Positions 14,830 through 24,092 of a stretch of DNA of 64,000 bases are shown here, in pieces. Location of the stretch: the NCBI RefSeq assembly GCF_900101525.1, contig NZ_FMZD01000002.1:1-64000 (forward strand), in the 5' to 3' direction. Under the pieces are notes generated by a model, which did no database searches, was not told the origin of the DNA, and saw only the letters and a program-made list of their open reading frames with translations. The DNA comes from Marinilactibacillus psychrotolerans. GTDB lineage: Bacteria; Bacillota; Bacilli; Lactobacillales; Carnobacteriaceae_A. Positions within the stretch are counted from its first letter, which is position 1. Every line of letters begins with the position of its first letter. Position numbers and translations under genes: made by a program.

Positions 14830-16746
14830 TTAATGATCTTCTTTTTCTTTCTTGCTAACAGTACTGGATGAATCTTTTGATCTTGATCTTTCTTCTTCAA
14901 CCAGTTTTTCGGCAACGGCTTCTACCAGGGCCTCATCCTGCACTCTAGTTTGAATCACTTCACTGATGATGTGGTGATCAGTGACTTTTTGTAGCTTTTG
15001 TTTAACTGCACGTTCAATTAGAAATTCCTGTCTCAAACCTAAATACAGAGAATAAATCATTGCCAAAAGAATGAGTGTGAAAGGCAACCCGGTAATAACT
15101 GAAGCTGTCTGTAAAGCAGACAGACCTCCGCCAACTAGTAAAGTTGCTGCTACGACACCTTCCATGACCGCCCAAAAAATTCGCTGTGGCACCGGGGAAT
15201 CAAGTTTTCCTCCAGAAGTTAAATGATCAACGACTAAAGAACCTGAATCTGAAGAAGTAACGAAAAATACGGTAACCAGTATAATCCCTACAAAAGATAA
15301 AATTCCCGTTAAGGGCAGATTTTCCAGAAGAGAGAATAAGGCGAGTGATTCATCTATATTGACGACGCTCATCAGATCACCAATACCATTCATCTCTTGA
15401 AAGATAGCTGTTCCACCGAATACGCTCATCCAGAGAAATGAGACAGTAGTTGGAATAATAATAACTCCTACGATGAACTCTTTTATCGTACGTCCCTTTG
15501 AAACACGTGCGATAAACATACCAACAAATGGTGACCAGGAAATCCACCAAGCCCAGTAGAAGACTGTCCAGGTACCTTGCCAATTACTATTTTGGAAGGT
15601 CTCAGTCCAAAGACTCATTTCAACGAAATTAGCCATGTAATATCCTAGATTTTGAGTGAAACCACTTAAAATATAAACCGTTGGCCCAGCTACCAGTACG
15701 AAAACTAGGAAAACACCAGCCAATATCATATTGATTTCACTTAATCGTTTGACTCCACCATCTAGACCCAAAACTACTGAAATAGTAGCAAAGCCAGTTA
15801 TAACGGCGATCAAGATAACTTGTGTGGTTGGATTAATACCGATACCAAATAAATAATTTAAACCAGCATTGACTTGTGCGACTCCTAATCCGAGTGAAGT
15901 TGCCAGTCCCATAAGTGTAGCTAGGACAGATAGGATATCTATAAGATTTCCCCAAAAACCGTAGATTTTATTTCCAATCAGCGGATAAAATAGAGATCGT
16001 ATGGTTAAAGGTAATCCTTTATTATAAGAAAAGAATGCCAGCCCAAGTCCTACGATGGCATAGATTGCCCATGGATGAATGCCCCAGTGGAAGAAAGTTG
16101 AAGCCATAGCAGCTTGAGCAGCACTAGCTGAATTAGGTTCCACCGCATTAAACATAGGAGAGGGAGTGCCTAAATGAGTAATAGGTTCCGCTACACTCCA
16201 GAATAATAGACCAATACCCATTCCGGCACTCAATAACATGGCATACCAGGAAAAACGAGAGAATTCTGGTTTAGCTTTTTTACCACCTATGACGATGGAG
16301 CCATACCGACTGAAAGCAAAGTAAAGCGCGGCAATAATAAAAACATTTGCAGAAAGAATCATAAACCAACCAGTCGTGTTAGAAATAATATCAAGGGTAT
16401 TATTAAAAAATCCTTGTGCTTGTTGAGGGAACAAAAGTGTTATCGAAATAAAAATAGCTAGTATAATTGAAGAAGGAATGGTCACTTCAGGATGGATGTC
16501 AAATCCATAGCCTTTCCAGTTTCGTTCTCCGACTTCTTCGCGGCCTTCTTCATCAAAAAGTGATACAGTCGGTCTAATTTGAAGTCCTTTAAAACGTTCT
16601 CTCTGTTTGATTGCTTCTTTCCGAGCTTCTACTTCTTCTTTTCGGAGTTTTTTAGCTAATAGTCTTTCCGACTCAAGTTTTCTATCGAACTCCGTTTCTT
16701 CACGAGGCGATCTCTTCTTTCTGTCAGGCTTTTTCTTTTTGTCCAA
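14830..16746 (-). CDS. BCCT family betaine/choline/carnitine transporter
   Basis: This 638-residue carrier has 12 membrane helices beginning near residue 91. The BCCT signature is present (FYWAWWISWSPFVGMFIAR), as is the glycine-rich GMGIGLLFWSVAEP of the sodium-coupled betaine carriers. The aromatic residues of the substrate box are intact. The likely role is uptake of glycine betaine or a similar compatible solute under salt stress. Two oddities: the N-terminus carries about 85 highly charged, probably helical residues absent from most relatives, and the C-terminus has a long charged tail (about 65 residues), a feature known to sense osmotic strength in BetP. The start is TTG with GAAAGGAA upstream. 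Confidence 0.9.
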   Translation of the reverse strand: MDKKKKPDRKKRSPREETEFDRKLESERLLAKKLRKEEVEARKEAIKQRERFKGLQIRPTVSLFDEEGREEVGERNWKGYGFDIHPEVTIPSSIILAIFISITLLFPQQAQGFFNNTLDIISNTTGWFMILSANVFIIAALYFAFSRYGSIVIGGKKAKPEFSRFSWYAMLLSAGMGIGLLFWSVAEPITHLGTPSPMFNAVEPNSASAAQAAMASTFFHWGIHPWAIYAIVGLGLAFFSYNKGLPLTIRSLFYPLIGNKIYGFWGNLIDILSVLATLMGLATSLGLGVAQVNAGLNYLFGIGINPTTQVILIAVITGFATISVVLGLDGGVKRLSEINMILAGVFLVFVLVAGPTVYILSGFTQNLGYYMANFVEMSLWTETFQNSNWQGTWTVFYWAWWISWSPFVGMFIARVSKGRTIKEFIVGVIIIPTTVSFLWMSVFGGTAIFQEMNGIGDLMSVVNIDESLALFSLLENLPLTGILSFVGIILVTVFFVTSSDSGSLVVDHLTSGGKLDSPVPQRIFWAVMEGVVAATLLVGGGLSALQTASVITGLPFTLILLAMIYSLYLGLRQEFLIERAVKQKLQKVTDHHIISEVIQTRVQDEALVEAVAEKLVEEERSRSKDSSSTVSKKEKEDH

Positions 16747-17100
16747 TTCATATCATTCCTTTCTTGATTTGCAGTGGGAGAGGAGGAATCTTTATTAAAT
16801 AGTTATGCTTAAGGGGGACTTCTCTTACTCCTCACATATAAGTAAAGCCATTAGGTGCCCATCTTTTCTATATTACCATGTTGACAACTTACTTTCATTT
16901 AACATAGAAGAATAGTTTTATTTTCTAAATAAATCATTTCCTCGCAGATAAGATAGATGATAGTTGAGTCGCTAAAAATTTAGCTATTAGGTTTCTAGAT
17001 ATTTTATTATATTGTATGAAAGACTTGTGTGAACGGGAATAATATTACAAAAATAAGAAAAATAATATGAATTCATCTTGTTTCTTACAAGGGGTATAAT
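16747..17100 (-). other. Upstream region of the BCCT gene
   Basis: About 350 bp of AT-rich sequence holds no coding frame. It must contain the BCCT promoter on the minus strand, but I see no strong consensus pair and no RNA element. Confidence 0.3.
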
Positions 17101-17146
17101 AAAAAGTCTTCACGATTCTCTGTAAAAAATCGTGAAGACTTTTTAT
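17101..17146. terminator. Bidirectional terminator
   Basis: GTCTTCACGATT 17106-17117 pairs perfectly with AATCGTGAAGAC 17128-17139. The stem is flanked by AAAAA on the left and TTTTT on the right. It lies 11 bp after the nicotinamidase stop on the minus strand. Confidence 0.85.
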
Positions 17147-17156
17147 CTGTAGTAAA

Positions 17157-17702
17157 TTAAACGACAGTTGCTCCAAGTGAATTCTTAAAATGTTCCAGAG
17201 CCCATTCGTGTCCGACTTGATTAAAACTTGCGACAGCCTTTTGATGAACGATGATTGTGAACCCTTTGTTGTAAGCATCCACTGCTGTGTGCAATACACA
17301 TATATCTGTACAGACACCTACTAGATGAATCTCAGTAATTGCTCGCTCCCTCAATTTCATTTCTAAATCTGTTCCATTGAATGCACTGTATCGTCTTTTG
17401 TCAGCATAGTAAACCGTATCTGCATTTTTAATTTCTTGATAATAAGATTCTAGTTCGCCATACAGTAAACGACCATCTGTTCCTTCTATATTATGAGGAG
17501 GGAACAGTTCGGTTTCTGGATGGTAAGGATCGTTTTTAGTGTGCTTATCAATTGTAAAAGCCACAAATTCGCCAGCTTCATAGAATTCTTTTGTTAAGGA
17601 TAAAATCTTATCGTGAATATCCTGCCCAGGTTTCCCACATGTCAGTGTACCGTCTTCAGCAACAAAATCATTTGTATAATCAATGTTAATCAATGCTTTC
17701 AT
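17157..17702 (-). CDS. pncA: Nicotinamidase
   Basis: This 181-residue isochorismatase-fold hydrolase converts nicotinamide to nicotinate for NAD salvage. The catalytic triad is D8 (INIDYTNDF), K102 (ADKRRYSAF) and C135 (GVCTDICVLHTA). The metal-site residues D52, H54 and H70 are present, in the order IDKHTKNDPYHPE and LFPPHN. Length and motifs match streptococcal and lactobacillar PncA closely. The ATG has AAAGGAT about 12 nt upstream. It is a single gene, closed by a perfect terminator. No other NAD genes are adjacent. Confidence 0.9.
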   Translation of the reverse strand: MKALINIDYTNDFVAEDGTLTCGKPGQDIHDKILSLTKEFYEAGEFVAFTIDKHTKNDPYHPETELFPPHNIEGTDGRLLYGELESYYQEIKNADTVYYADKRRYSAFNGTDLEMKLRERAITEIHLVGVCTDICVLHTAVDAYNKGFTIIVHQKAVASFNQVGHEWALEHFKNSLGATVV

Positions 17703-17984
17703 ATTCTATCAGTATCCTTTCTGGTAACCACTCATATAATAGTTTATTTATAGTTAGAGTATCAAAAGTTGAAGATAAAGCAAGTCTTTCCTACATTATA
17801 GTGAGTCATCGGGCTATCTCTCATCAATAATAAAGAACTTTCTGATCATACATACTAGAGATTTTTTGGTTATTCTGTTCAATATATAAGTAGTGTCAGC
17901 ATTTTATAGAATTCAATATTTTAAAGCACTTTTTAAAGTCTTTTAAAAATGATATAATAGAATTAAAATTAAAAAAAAGGAGAT

Positions 17985-18326
17985 ATGATGGCTATTGAAA
18001 TGATTAGGAATATACCAAAGGGCTCTATTTCAGATGTGAAAAAAAGTCCTATGGATATTTTTAAGAAATCCGAAGAATTAAAACAAGGTGTATATATTTT
18101 GAATCGGGATAATGTTGCGGGCGTTATGATTTCGAAACAACAGTATGAAGGGCTATTAGATTTGATTGAAGAGTTAGAAGAAAAGGTATTGGAAACTAAA
18201 GTTGCTGAGCGGTTAGCTCGATACGATACACAAGAAAGTCCTGAAACCTATACAGTCGAAGAAGTATTTGGGAAAACATTAATGGAAATGCAGTTTGATC
18301 CTGATGAAGAAGATGAGTGGAAATAA
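17985..18326 (+). CDS. Phd/YefM-family antitoxin
   Basis: This 113-residue protein has an N-terminal Phd/YefM-type DNA-binding domain (about 1-60, with VYILNRDNVAGVMISKQQYEGLLDL) and an acidic C-terminal tail that would wrap the toxin (SPETYTVEEVF and onward, ending DPDEEDEWK). AAAAGGAG lies about 5 nt before the start. ATG ATG gives a choice of two adjacent starts. The toxin gene begins directly after the stop, as expected of a type II module. The antitoxin likely autoregulates the promoter upstream. A good -10 (TATAAT) lies at about 17952-17957. Confidence 0.85.
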   Translation: MMAIEMIRNIPKGSISDVKKSPMDIFKKSEELKQGVYILNRDNVAGVMISKQQYEGLLDLIEELEEKVLETKVAERLARYDTQESPETYTVEEVFGKTLMEMQFDPDEEDEWK

Positions 18327-18616
18327 ATGGTATATAAAGTTGAGTTTATTGAAGAGGCTATTCAGGATTTTAAAAAGTTAGACAGATCGCAACAGATTTT
18401 AATAAGAAAATCGATTTTGAAAATTGAAAAATATGGTATGCAGGTTGGTGAAGCTCTAAGAGGAGAGCTTGCAGGTTGTAGAAAGCTAAAACATAAAAAA
18501 GCAGGTTTAAGAGTTGTTTTCAGAGAGACGAAAAAGGTTTGGAGATTATTCAAATTCTAGCAATCGGTAAGAGAAGTGATAAAGAAGTGTATAAATCCGC
18601 GACTAAAAGATTATAG
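18327..18616 (+). pseudogene. RelE/ParE-family toxin gene, frameshifted in an A5 tract
   Basis: ATG 18327 follows the antitoxin stop directly. The frame matches RelE/ParE toxins through RKLKHKKAGLRVVFRET (about residue 68), then reads an atypical WRLFKF end and stops at 18560. In the next frame the proper family C-terminus continues without a break: EIIQILAIGKRSDKEVYKS, then ATKRL, ending at TAG 18614-18616. Adding one A to AAAAA 18531-18535 restores a 96-residue toxin of normal size. The truncated form loses the last beta strand and C-terminal residues important for ribosome-dependent cleavage. It may be an inactivated toxin or a homopolymer miscall. Confidence 0.75.
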
Positions 18617-18702
18617 TTAGAATGCTTCAGTATTTTAAAGGACCAAAATTTTTAGAATCTTTGTTTAATTTGTTCTATAAGATGTTAAATATATAAGTTT
18701 TT

Positions 18703-18748
18703 AAAAGAATAAGGAGCAGTTATCTGTCAGATAGCTGCTCCTTATTCT
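18703..18748. terminator. Very long bidirectional terminator
   Basis: A near-perfect inverted repeat of about 24 bp joins 18703-18726 to 18726-18749, with core AAGGAGCAG/CTGCTCCTT and a tiny loop. A4 lies on the left and T4 on the right. It separates the toxin-antitoxin module (plus) from the SAM-riboswitch gene (minus). Confidence 0.8.
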
Positions 18749-18749
18749 T

Positions 18750-18971
18750 TTAATTGATAAAGTCTTTTCTATAATCAATATCCTCTAGCTTATGGATAGC
18801 ATTCTCAATCTCAGGCAAAATCTTTTCATACCAGCCGAGTCGATTGGCGCGCATCAGAACCCCTACTGCATGCGGATACGGGTCGACTTGCTCCCAGTGT
18901 GCCTGCTGCTTTAATAACAGCTGCTGCAGCTCCTCGAAATAGTGCTTTATTTCAGTATTTGCTACTTCCAT
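18750..18971 (-). CDS. Small protein of unknown function controlled by a SAM-I riboswitch
   Basis: This encodes 73 residues, acidic and mostly helical, with no membrane segment or signal peptide. Recognisable stretches include HYFEELQQLLLKQQAHWEQ, VDPYPHAVGVLMRANRLGW and a final KLEDIDYRKDF. GGAGAGG lies about 8 nt before the ATG. I do not recognise a family. Its context is the main clue: it is the only gene between a complete SAM-I riboswitch (19002-19150) and a strong terminator. Expression should therefore rise when S-adenosylmethionine is low. A role in methionine or sulfur metabolism is inference from that alone. Confidence 0.7.
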   Translation of the reverse strand: MEVANTEIKHYFEELQQLLLKQQAHWEQVDPYPHAVGVLMRANRLGWYEKILPEIENAIHKLEDIDYRKDFIN

Positions 18972-19001
18972 TACTTAACCTCTCCTTTTATTTTCTGCAA
19001 T

Positions 19002-19150
19002 AAAAAAAACGTCACTTAGTAATTAAGAAGTGTGCGCCTGAATGATGGTCTTATTTTCCAAGTTTACACTTGTTGGATTTAGCACCGTGCCAAAAGGTTG
19101 GTTGCTGAAGCCTCATCGGGCCAATTCCCTCCGCTTGCTCTTAATAAGCT
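19002..19150 (-). promoter_or_regulatory. SAM-I (S-box) riboswitch with terminator
   Basis: Read on the minus strand, the aptamer (about 19150-19050) shows the S-box core: CTTATTAAGAG, GGAGGGAATTGGCCC, GATGAGGCTTCAGCAACC, GGCACGGTGCTAAATCC, then AATAAG closing P1 against CTTATT. The expression platform follows: CACACTT pairs with AAGTG around 19013-19036 and ends in T8 (A8 at 19002-19009 on the plus strand). A TATAAT -10 lies at about 19166-19173 on the minus strand. SAM binding should close P1 and favour the terminator, switching off the gene at 18750. I am confident in the class; exact stem limits are approximate. Confidence 0.9.
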
Positions 19151-19382
19151 TTTCTATTTTTTTAGTATTATATTAACATATCTTAGCTTTATTATCTATC
19201 ATTCTGTAACCTTCTAAGAAAAAGGGATTTGTTAATGATTTACTAAAAAGTGGCTTCTAATGGGGGCAGGTTTTGCTAAGATAGAAGTAATTAATAGGAA
19301 TACAAATGAATGATACAGCAATTGAAGTTTGAGAAAAAGTTCAATACATAGGCAACCTGAATCAAAAAAGGAGACAGTATGA

Positions 19383-20873
19383 ATGGAAAAATTTAGAGAT
19401 TGGATCGATATCGGATTGCGTGCCACCATCGGATATTTGATACCTATATTTTTTATCTTATATGTTATTTTGGAAGTTACGTTCAATATAGAGTTGTATA
19501 ATCTGTTTGAAAAATCTTTTATTCTATTCTTAATTGCTCTGTCGAGTTATTTAGTTCCTGTGATAAAAAGATACCAGTATCATAAAGTAGGAATTTATCT
19601 GCCGGCTTTTAAAGGTGTCAAAAAAACTTTAGATGAAAACCGATGGGAAGTTCTAGTTTTACATAATAATGAAATAATTGTTAGACCAAGGTTTGATTTT
19701 CCAAATCGTATCGTACTTAACAGTAAAATATCGGCAGAGTATAAACAAGATAGGCTTGAATTCGCAGGTCCATTTTACTATGTTGATCAATTGATCACTG
19801 ATCTTGGTGGGCGTACAGGTGAGGAGGACAAGAAAAAAGAAAAAGGCTGGTATAAAAGCACCTATGGAGCTGTAGCTTTTACAATTCTCTTCCCATCCAT
19901 ACTTAATGGCGGCATGTTGTGGGAGATAAAGCGTTTATACCACAACATTTTTGTGGAGGCAGAGACCATAGTTGAAATGCCGGATGATCAGACGATAGGA
20001 AACTCAGTTGAAAATATTAATAATGACAGCTTCGCAGCATCGGACGATAGATATATTTTTTATGTTGAAGATGGTTATCAAATCAAGAAGGCAAAAAAAG
20101 AACTTAGAGATAGTCAGACTCTTGTAACAGCCGAAAAAAATAGGGAGATAGAAGAACTGAATCTGGTTGGAGACTGGCTTTATTACACAGAGCAGGATTT
20201 TATAGAAGATAAGGCTGCACTTAAAAGACTGAATATAGAGAATGAACAAAGTGAGACACTTTATATGATGGGTGGTGCAACCCAACTTCATATCTATGAT
20301 AACTGGATCTATTTTATTAATGCTGAGGATGAATTTAGCTTATACAAAATGGATCTTAATGGAAATGATGTTCAAAGTGTACATGCGGAATTCACTACAG
20401 ATCTGGCTGTATATAATAACCAGTTGATCATTAGTAGTTCTGAAGAGGAGGGAGATTTGAAAACCATTATCCGAGATACTCCTGGAAATTATCATAGCAC
20501 GATTATGAATGAAGAAATGCACGATCTAGTGAAGTGGGAGAATTATTATTACTATATTGGGGAAAACGAAGGACTGTACCGTGTGAAAACGACTTTAGAA
20601 TCTGAACCAGAAGTACTTGTCGAACACAACATCTCCAACTTTACCATAACGGAACAAGGGATTTTCTATTCCTTATATAGAAGAAGTTCTATGTATCTAG
20701 AAGAAGACAATGGTGTTTATCAGATGGATCTTGAAGGGAAAGAAAGAAAGCTTGTATACAAAGTTAATGATACAGTAGAAATCGCAAAAGTGAATGGAGA
20801 CTTGTTATTCAGAGCCACCGGAGAATACGGATATGAGGATATAAAATGGTATGAATTAGGAACAGACCAATAA
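19383..20873 (+). CDS. Membrane protein with DUF5050-like beta-propeller domain
   Basis: This encodes 496 residues. Two membrane helices lie at about 16-34 and 44-60, a soluble stretch at about 65-155, and a third helix at about 161-182. The C-terminal region of about 300 residues carries recurring blocks of the type W-(V/I)-Y-(Y/F)-x(n)-LY-(K/R)-(M/V). Examples are DWLYYTEQDF, NWIYFINAEDEFSLYKMDL, NYYYYIGENEGLYRV and GVYQMDLEGK. Such repeats are seen in DUF5050 and other propeller folds. The topology would put the propeller outside the cell. The function is unknown. AAAGGAG lies about 9 nt before the ATG. It is a single gene. Confidence 0.7.
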   Translation: MEKFRDWIDIGLRATIGYLIPIFFILYVILEVTFNIELYNLFEKSFILFLIALSSYLVPVIKRYQYHKVGIYLPAFKGVKKTLDENRWEVLVLHNNEIIVRPRFDFPNRIVLNSKISAEYKQDRLEFAGPFYYVDQLITDLGGRTGEEDKKKEKGWYKSTYGAVAFTILFPSILNGGMLWEIKRLYHNIFVEAETIVEMPDDQTIGNSVENINNDSFAASDDRYIFYVEDGYQIKKAKKELRDSQTLVTAEKNREIEELNLVGDWLYYTEQDFIEDKAALKRLNIENEQSETLYMMGGATQLHIYDNWIYFINAEDEFSLYKMDLNGNDVQSVHAEFTTDLAVYNNQLIISSSEEEGDLKTIIRDTPGNYHSTIMNEEMHDLVKWENYYYYIGENEGLYRVKTTLESEPEVLVEHNISNFTITEQGIFYSLYRRSSMYLEEDNGVYQMDLEGKERKLVYKVNDTVEIAKVNGDLLFRATGEYGYEDIKWYELGTDQ

Positions 20874-20964
20874 TTATAATAGGATGTTTATTTTTGATCT
20901 ATTGAAATAAGCTAGATGGCAGGGGATTTATTTTTTGTTGAGCTAAACCTCTTTTGAAGTATGT

Positions 20965-20998
20965 AAAAAAGGTATGAACGAATCTCTTCATTCATACC
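20965..20998 (-). terminator. Rho-independent terminator downstream of oleate hydratase
   Basis: GGTATGAA 20971-20978 pairs with TTCATACC 20991-20998. On the minus strand the stem is followed by T6 (A6 at about 20965-20970 on the plus strand). It lies 107 bp after the hydratase stop. Confidence 0.65.
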
Positions 20999-21104
20999 CT
21001 AAATTATAAAGTCTGTTTGATTTCTCTTTAGTAATTTTTTTTTCGAAATGCTCATTCTGCATAAAAAGAATTGTTTCAAATGGGAAACAATGGATAAGAA
21101 GCTG

Positions 21105-22877
21105 TTAAATAAGGTTTGCTTCTTTTAGAATCTCTTCTATATACGTATGCTGAGTTTTTTTAATAGCAGCATCTACCAATTTTCTTTTTACAAAAGGAAG
21201 ATCAGCTTCTGTGAGCTTCTGTTTATCTGACAAGTAGTAGATCGCATCAGCAAGTGTGCGAATATCATAAGCAGAAGCAAAAACTTCAGGAACACCACGT
21301 TCGACATTTAGTAACTGGTAAACAGCTTCCATAGCTGTTCTGACAGAATATTCAGTAGTAAATACAGTATCGCGTTCTGTTTCTGAAAAATTCCCGATAA
21401 AAGCCAAGTTTTTTGATCCGTTTGGAACCACTAAAGGTCGGTCTCCTGGTTCTCTCAGCATAAAATACGAAGTAATAAAAGGCATATAAACAGGAATCAC
21501 TTTACAAGATTTTTCAGATAGCGTTTGAATGTCTTCTTCTACTATACCCAAATGATACATTAATTCTTGCACAATCTCCTGACCGGAACATTGCTCGATT
21601 GGTTTTTTTATATAATTTCCTGGTTTATTTGATAAAAGGCCGTACACCCACATAATTGTTTGCTGTTCATTTTGTCCCTTGAAATGTGGTTGACGATGCA
21701 CTGCAAAGCTCATTAACCAATTAGAATCTTTAATGGTAATAATCCCGCCGGTAACAATATTACCTGTTCTCAATTTCCGTCGTGTTAAACGAGAAATATA
21801 GGGCTCAATATCAAAATTTTCCCAAGTAACGGTTGCTGAAACAAACCAGCTTTCATCTGGAAGATTTTCATAAAAGACTTCTGGGTGTCCGAATTCTGGG
21901 GATTGTTTGGCTAAGTTATTCCAAAGTTTCCAGCTTCCGCCTAATTCATGTGTTATAGGTGCCGGTGTATAATGGTCTCCTTGGGTAGAACTTTCCGTTA
22001 TAGATCCATTTGTAACAAAAACTAAATCATTTTCAGTCAAAGGGATTTCTTGTGTTTCTTCATCTTTGGTCAGCAAAATATTGCGTGCAACTTTGGTTTC
22101 AGTATCAATGTCGACTTGGATATTATTGATTTGTGTTTCATATTGGAAATCGACACCTTTATCTTTTAAGAATGTTAGTAAAGGTTTAACTAAAGATTCA
22201 TATTGATTAAAACGAGTAAATTTTAAAGCAGTAAAATCAGGTAACCCTTTAATATGGTGAATAAAGCGCATTACGTAGCGTCTCATTTCAATTGCGGAAT
22301 GCCATTTTTCAAATGCAAACATTGAACACCAATATAACCAGAAATTTGATTCGAAAAATTCATCATTAAAGACATCTTCAATTTTTTTACCAATTAATTG
22401 ATCTTCAGAAGTCATGAATAATTCAACTAATTCTTTTTGTGCTTTTTCCGATAATGTAAACTGTCCATCATCAGGGACACGCTCTCCCCGGTTATGGAGA
22501 ATACGACAATTAGAAGAGTTTGGATCATCGTGATCTAACCAGTAAAACTCATCTAAGACAGAAGCATCTTCTACTTCAAGAGAAGGAATAGAGCGAAATA
22601 GATCCCATAAACACTCAAAATGACTTTCCATTTCACGACCACCACGGGTAACAAACCCATCATGAGGGATAAATGTTCCATCCAAAGAACCGCCTGAAAG
22701 AGACAACTCCTCGAAAATGTGAATATTTTCACCTCGCATATGTCCATCTCGTATCAAAAAAACTGCAGCTGATAATCCGGCTAATCCAGCACCCACAATA
22801 TAAGCGCTCTTTTCATCAACGCCTTCAGGCTTCCGACTTCTTGCGAATGCTTCATAGTTTCCACTTGTGTATCTCAT
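21105..22877 (-). CDS. ohyA: Oleate hydratase
   Basis: This 590-residue FAD enzyme adds water across the cis-9 double bond of oleate and other unsaturated fatty acids, giving 10-hydroxy acids. It may lower the toxicity of host or dietary fatty acids. The FAD site is [10 protein letters not shown] (29-38). The highly conserved [17 protein letters not shown] block (about 78-94) contains the proposed catalytic glutamate region, and the family block near the C-terminus ([19 protein letters not shown]) is intact. Length is typical of the 65-kDa group. GGAGG lies 8 nt before the ATG. It is a single gene with a palindrome just upstream (22925-22937) that may be an operator. Confidence 0.95.
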   Translation of the reverse strand: MRYTSGNYEAFARSRKPEGVDEKSAYIVGAGLAGLSAAVFLIRDGHMRGENIHIFEELSLSGGSLDGTFIPHDGFVTRGGREMESHFECLWDLFRSIPSLEVEDASVLDEFYWLDHDDPNSSNCRILHNRGERVPDDGQFTLSEKAQKELVELFMTSEDQLIGKKIEDVFNDEFFESNFWLYWCSMFAFEKWHSAIEMRRYVMRFIHHIKGLPDFTALKFTRFNQYESLVKPLLTFLKDKGVDFQYETQINNIQVDIDTETKVARNILLTKDEETQEIPLTENDLVFVTNGSITESSTQGDHYTPAPITHELGGSWKLWNNLAKQSPEFGHPEVFYENLPDESWFVSATVTWENFDIEPYISRLTRRKLRTGNIVTGGIITIKDSNWLMSFAVHRQPHFKGQNEQQTIMWVYGLLSNKPGNYIKKPIEQCSGQEIVQELMYHLGIVEEDIQTLSEKSCKVIPVYMPFITSYFMLREPGDRPLVVPNGSKNLAFIGNFSETERDTVFTTEYSVRTAMEAVYQLLNVERGVPEVFASAYDIRTLADAIYYLSDKQKLTEADLPFVKRKLVDAAIKKTQHTYIEEILKEANLI

Positions 22878-22924
22878 TATATGATCCTCCTATATGATTT
22901 GATGTACTAATTCTATTCCTATTG

Positions 22925-22937
22925 TGAACTTTGTTCA
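22925..22937. promoter_or_regulatory. Palindrome upstream of oleate hydratase
   Basis: TGAAC TTT GTTCA is a perfect 5-3-5 palindrome 48 bp upstream of the hydratase start, in the expected promoter zone. It could bind a small dimeric repressor of the TetR or MarR type. No such gene is adjacent. Confidence 0.3.
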
Positions 22938-23360
22938 AACGAAATGAATAATTAGATTTATGTAGATTTTGCGTGGGAAATTCTTTTAAAAATTAGATTA
23001 ATTAGGTATATTAATTGAGTGAGGATAGATGTTTGTAGTGTAAATTATTAGATAGAAATAGATTCTGTTTAAATAATTTTATTCTGGAATGGAAGTTGAA
23101 TGAAGAGTTGTCTTTGGACTGAAAGTACGGAAAGATCGATATACTTAAAACGCATAATAGTTTACAAACTAGTGCTAGTTGAATAATAACTAAGTATTTC
23201 TGAATATCAAATAAATAAGAAAAATTTTGATACTCTCTTATTAAAATGTAAAATAAGGAAACAATATAGAACTTATTTTTGTAAGTGTTAAAATTTATAA
23301 TGAAATAATAGTAAAATACCTATTTAGATTAAAGGAAACTTGAAAGGAGTTTAAGGAATA
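22938..23360 (+). other. AT-rich intergenic region
   Basis: This stretch is very AT-rich with no coding frame or stable hairpin. The promoter for the acetyltransferase at 23361 must lie in its right part, with the Shine-Dalgarno AAAGGAG at about 23344. Confidence 0.3.
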
Positions 23361-23855
23361 ATGGATGACAATATTGAAATCAGATTGATGAATCAAAGAG
23401 AAGCCGTTGAGATTGCGGACGAGTGGAAGTATGAACCACCTTATGATTTCTATGATATGACAGCGGATGTGGAAGACTATGAAGAGATTCTGGATATGAA
23501 ATCTCGAGGGAATCATTATTACTCGGTCTTGGAAAATCAAAAATTGATTGGTTTCTTTTGTGTTTTCCCAGTAGAATCAAAAACTATCGAAATAGAATTA
23601 GGTCTTGGATTAAAACCGGAACTAACGGGGAAAGGATTAGGGAGAAAGTTTATGACACTGATTTTAGTGTACATAGAACAAGCATTAGGTTGTCATAAGG
23701 TATGGTTATCGGTAGCCGACTTTAATCAGAGAGCTGTAAAGTTATATCAACAGGTTGGATTTGAATATGTAAACGAAAAAACACAAGATTCAAACGGTGG
23801 AAAATATAACTTCATAGTGATGAATAATTTTAGTAAGAAGAAAACAAAAATGTGA
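23361..23855 (+). CDS. GNAT family N-acetyltransferase
   Basis: This 164-residue protein has the acetyl-CoA binding turn LTGKGLGRKFM (about 89-99) and the following helix. The C-terminal block NQRAVKLYQQVGFE (about 126-139) is typical of RimI/RimJ-like GNAT enzymes. The N-terminal part has the EWKYEPPYDFYDM pattern seen in a Firmicutes subgroup. The acceptor substrate is unknown. AAAGGAG precedes the ATG. It is a single gene with a terminator downstream. Confidence 0.85.
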   Translation: MDDNIEIRLMNQREAVEIADEWKYEPPYDFYDMTADVEDYEEILDMKSRGNHYYSVLENQKLIGFFCVFPVESKTIEIELGLGLKPELTGKGLGRKFMTLILVYIEQALGCHKVWLSVADFNQRAVKLYQQVGFEYVNEKTQDSNGGKYNFIVMNNFSKKKTKM

Positions 23856-23920
23856 ACAAATGTGATAAAAATACTCTTAGAATGAAAACTATATTGATTC
23901 CTAAAATGAGATTAAGATAA

Positions 23921-23955
23921 GGCTTCCCTGATAAAATCATTGGGAAGTCTTTTAA
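23921..23955 (+). terminator. Rho-independent terminator
   Basis: GGCTTCCC 23921-23928 pairs with GGGAAGTCT (about 23942-23950) with a G-U pair. TTTTAAT follows. Confidence 0.65.
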
Positions 23956-24001
23956 TATGGAAATTAATGATAAAAATTTCCTGTTTTAAAGAATAACACT
24001 A

Positions 24002-24028
24002 TTAATTTATAGAGTACATATCCGATAA
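24002..24028 (+). promoter_or_regulatory. Sigma-D (sigma-28)-like promoter of chemoreceptor 1
   Basis: TTAA 24002-24005, a 15-bp spacer and TCCGATAA 24021-24028 match the flagellar sigma consensus (TAAA, 15 bp, GCCGATAA) at 10 of 12 positions. The second chemoreceptor gene has the same arrangement at 41332-41358. This implies that both belong to the motility regulon. Confidence 0.6.
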
Positions 24029-24092
24029 TAGTAAGGCTGTCCTAACGGAAGATAGTCATTTTTTATGATAAATAGTATGCAGGAGGAAAAAA

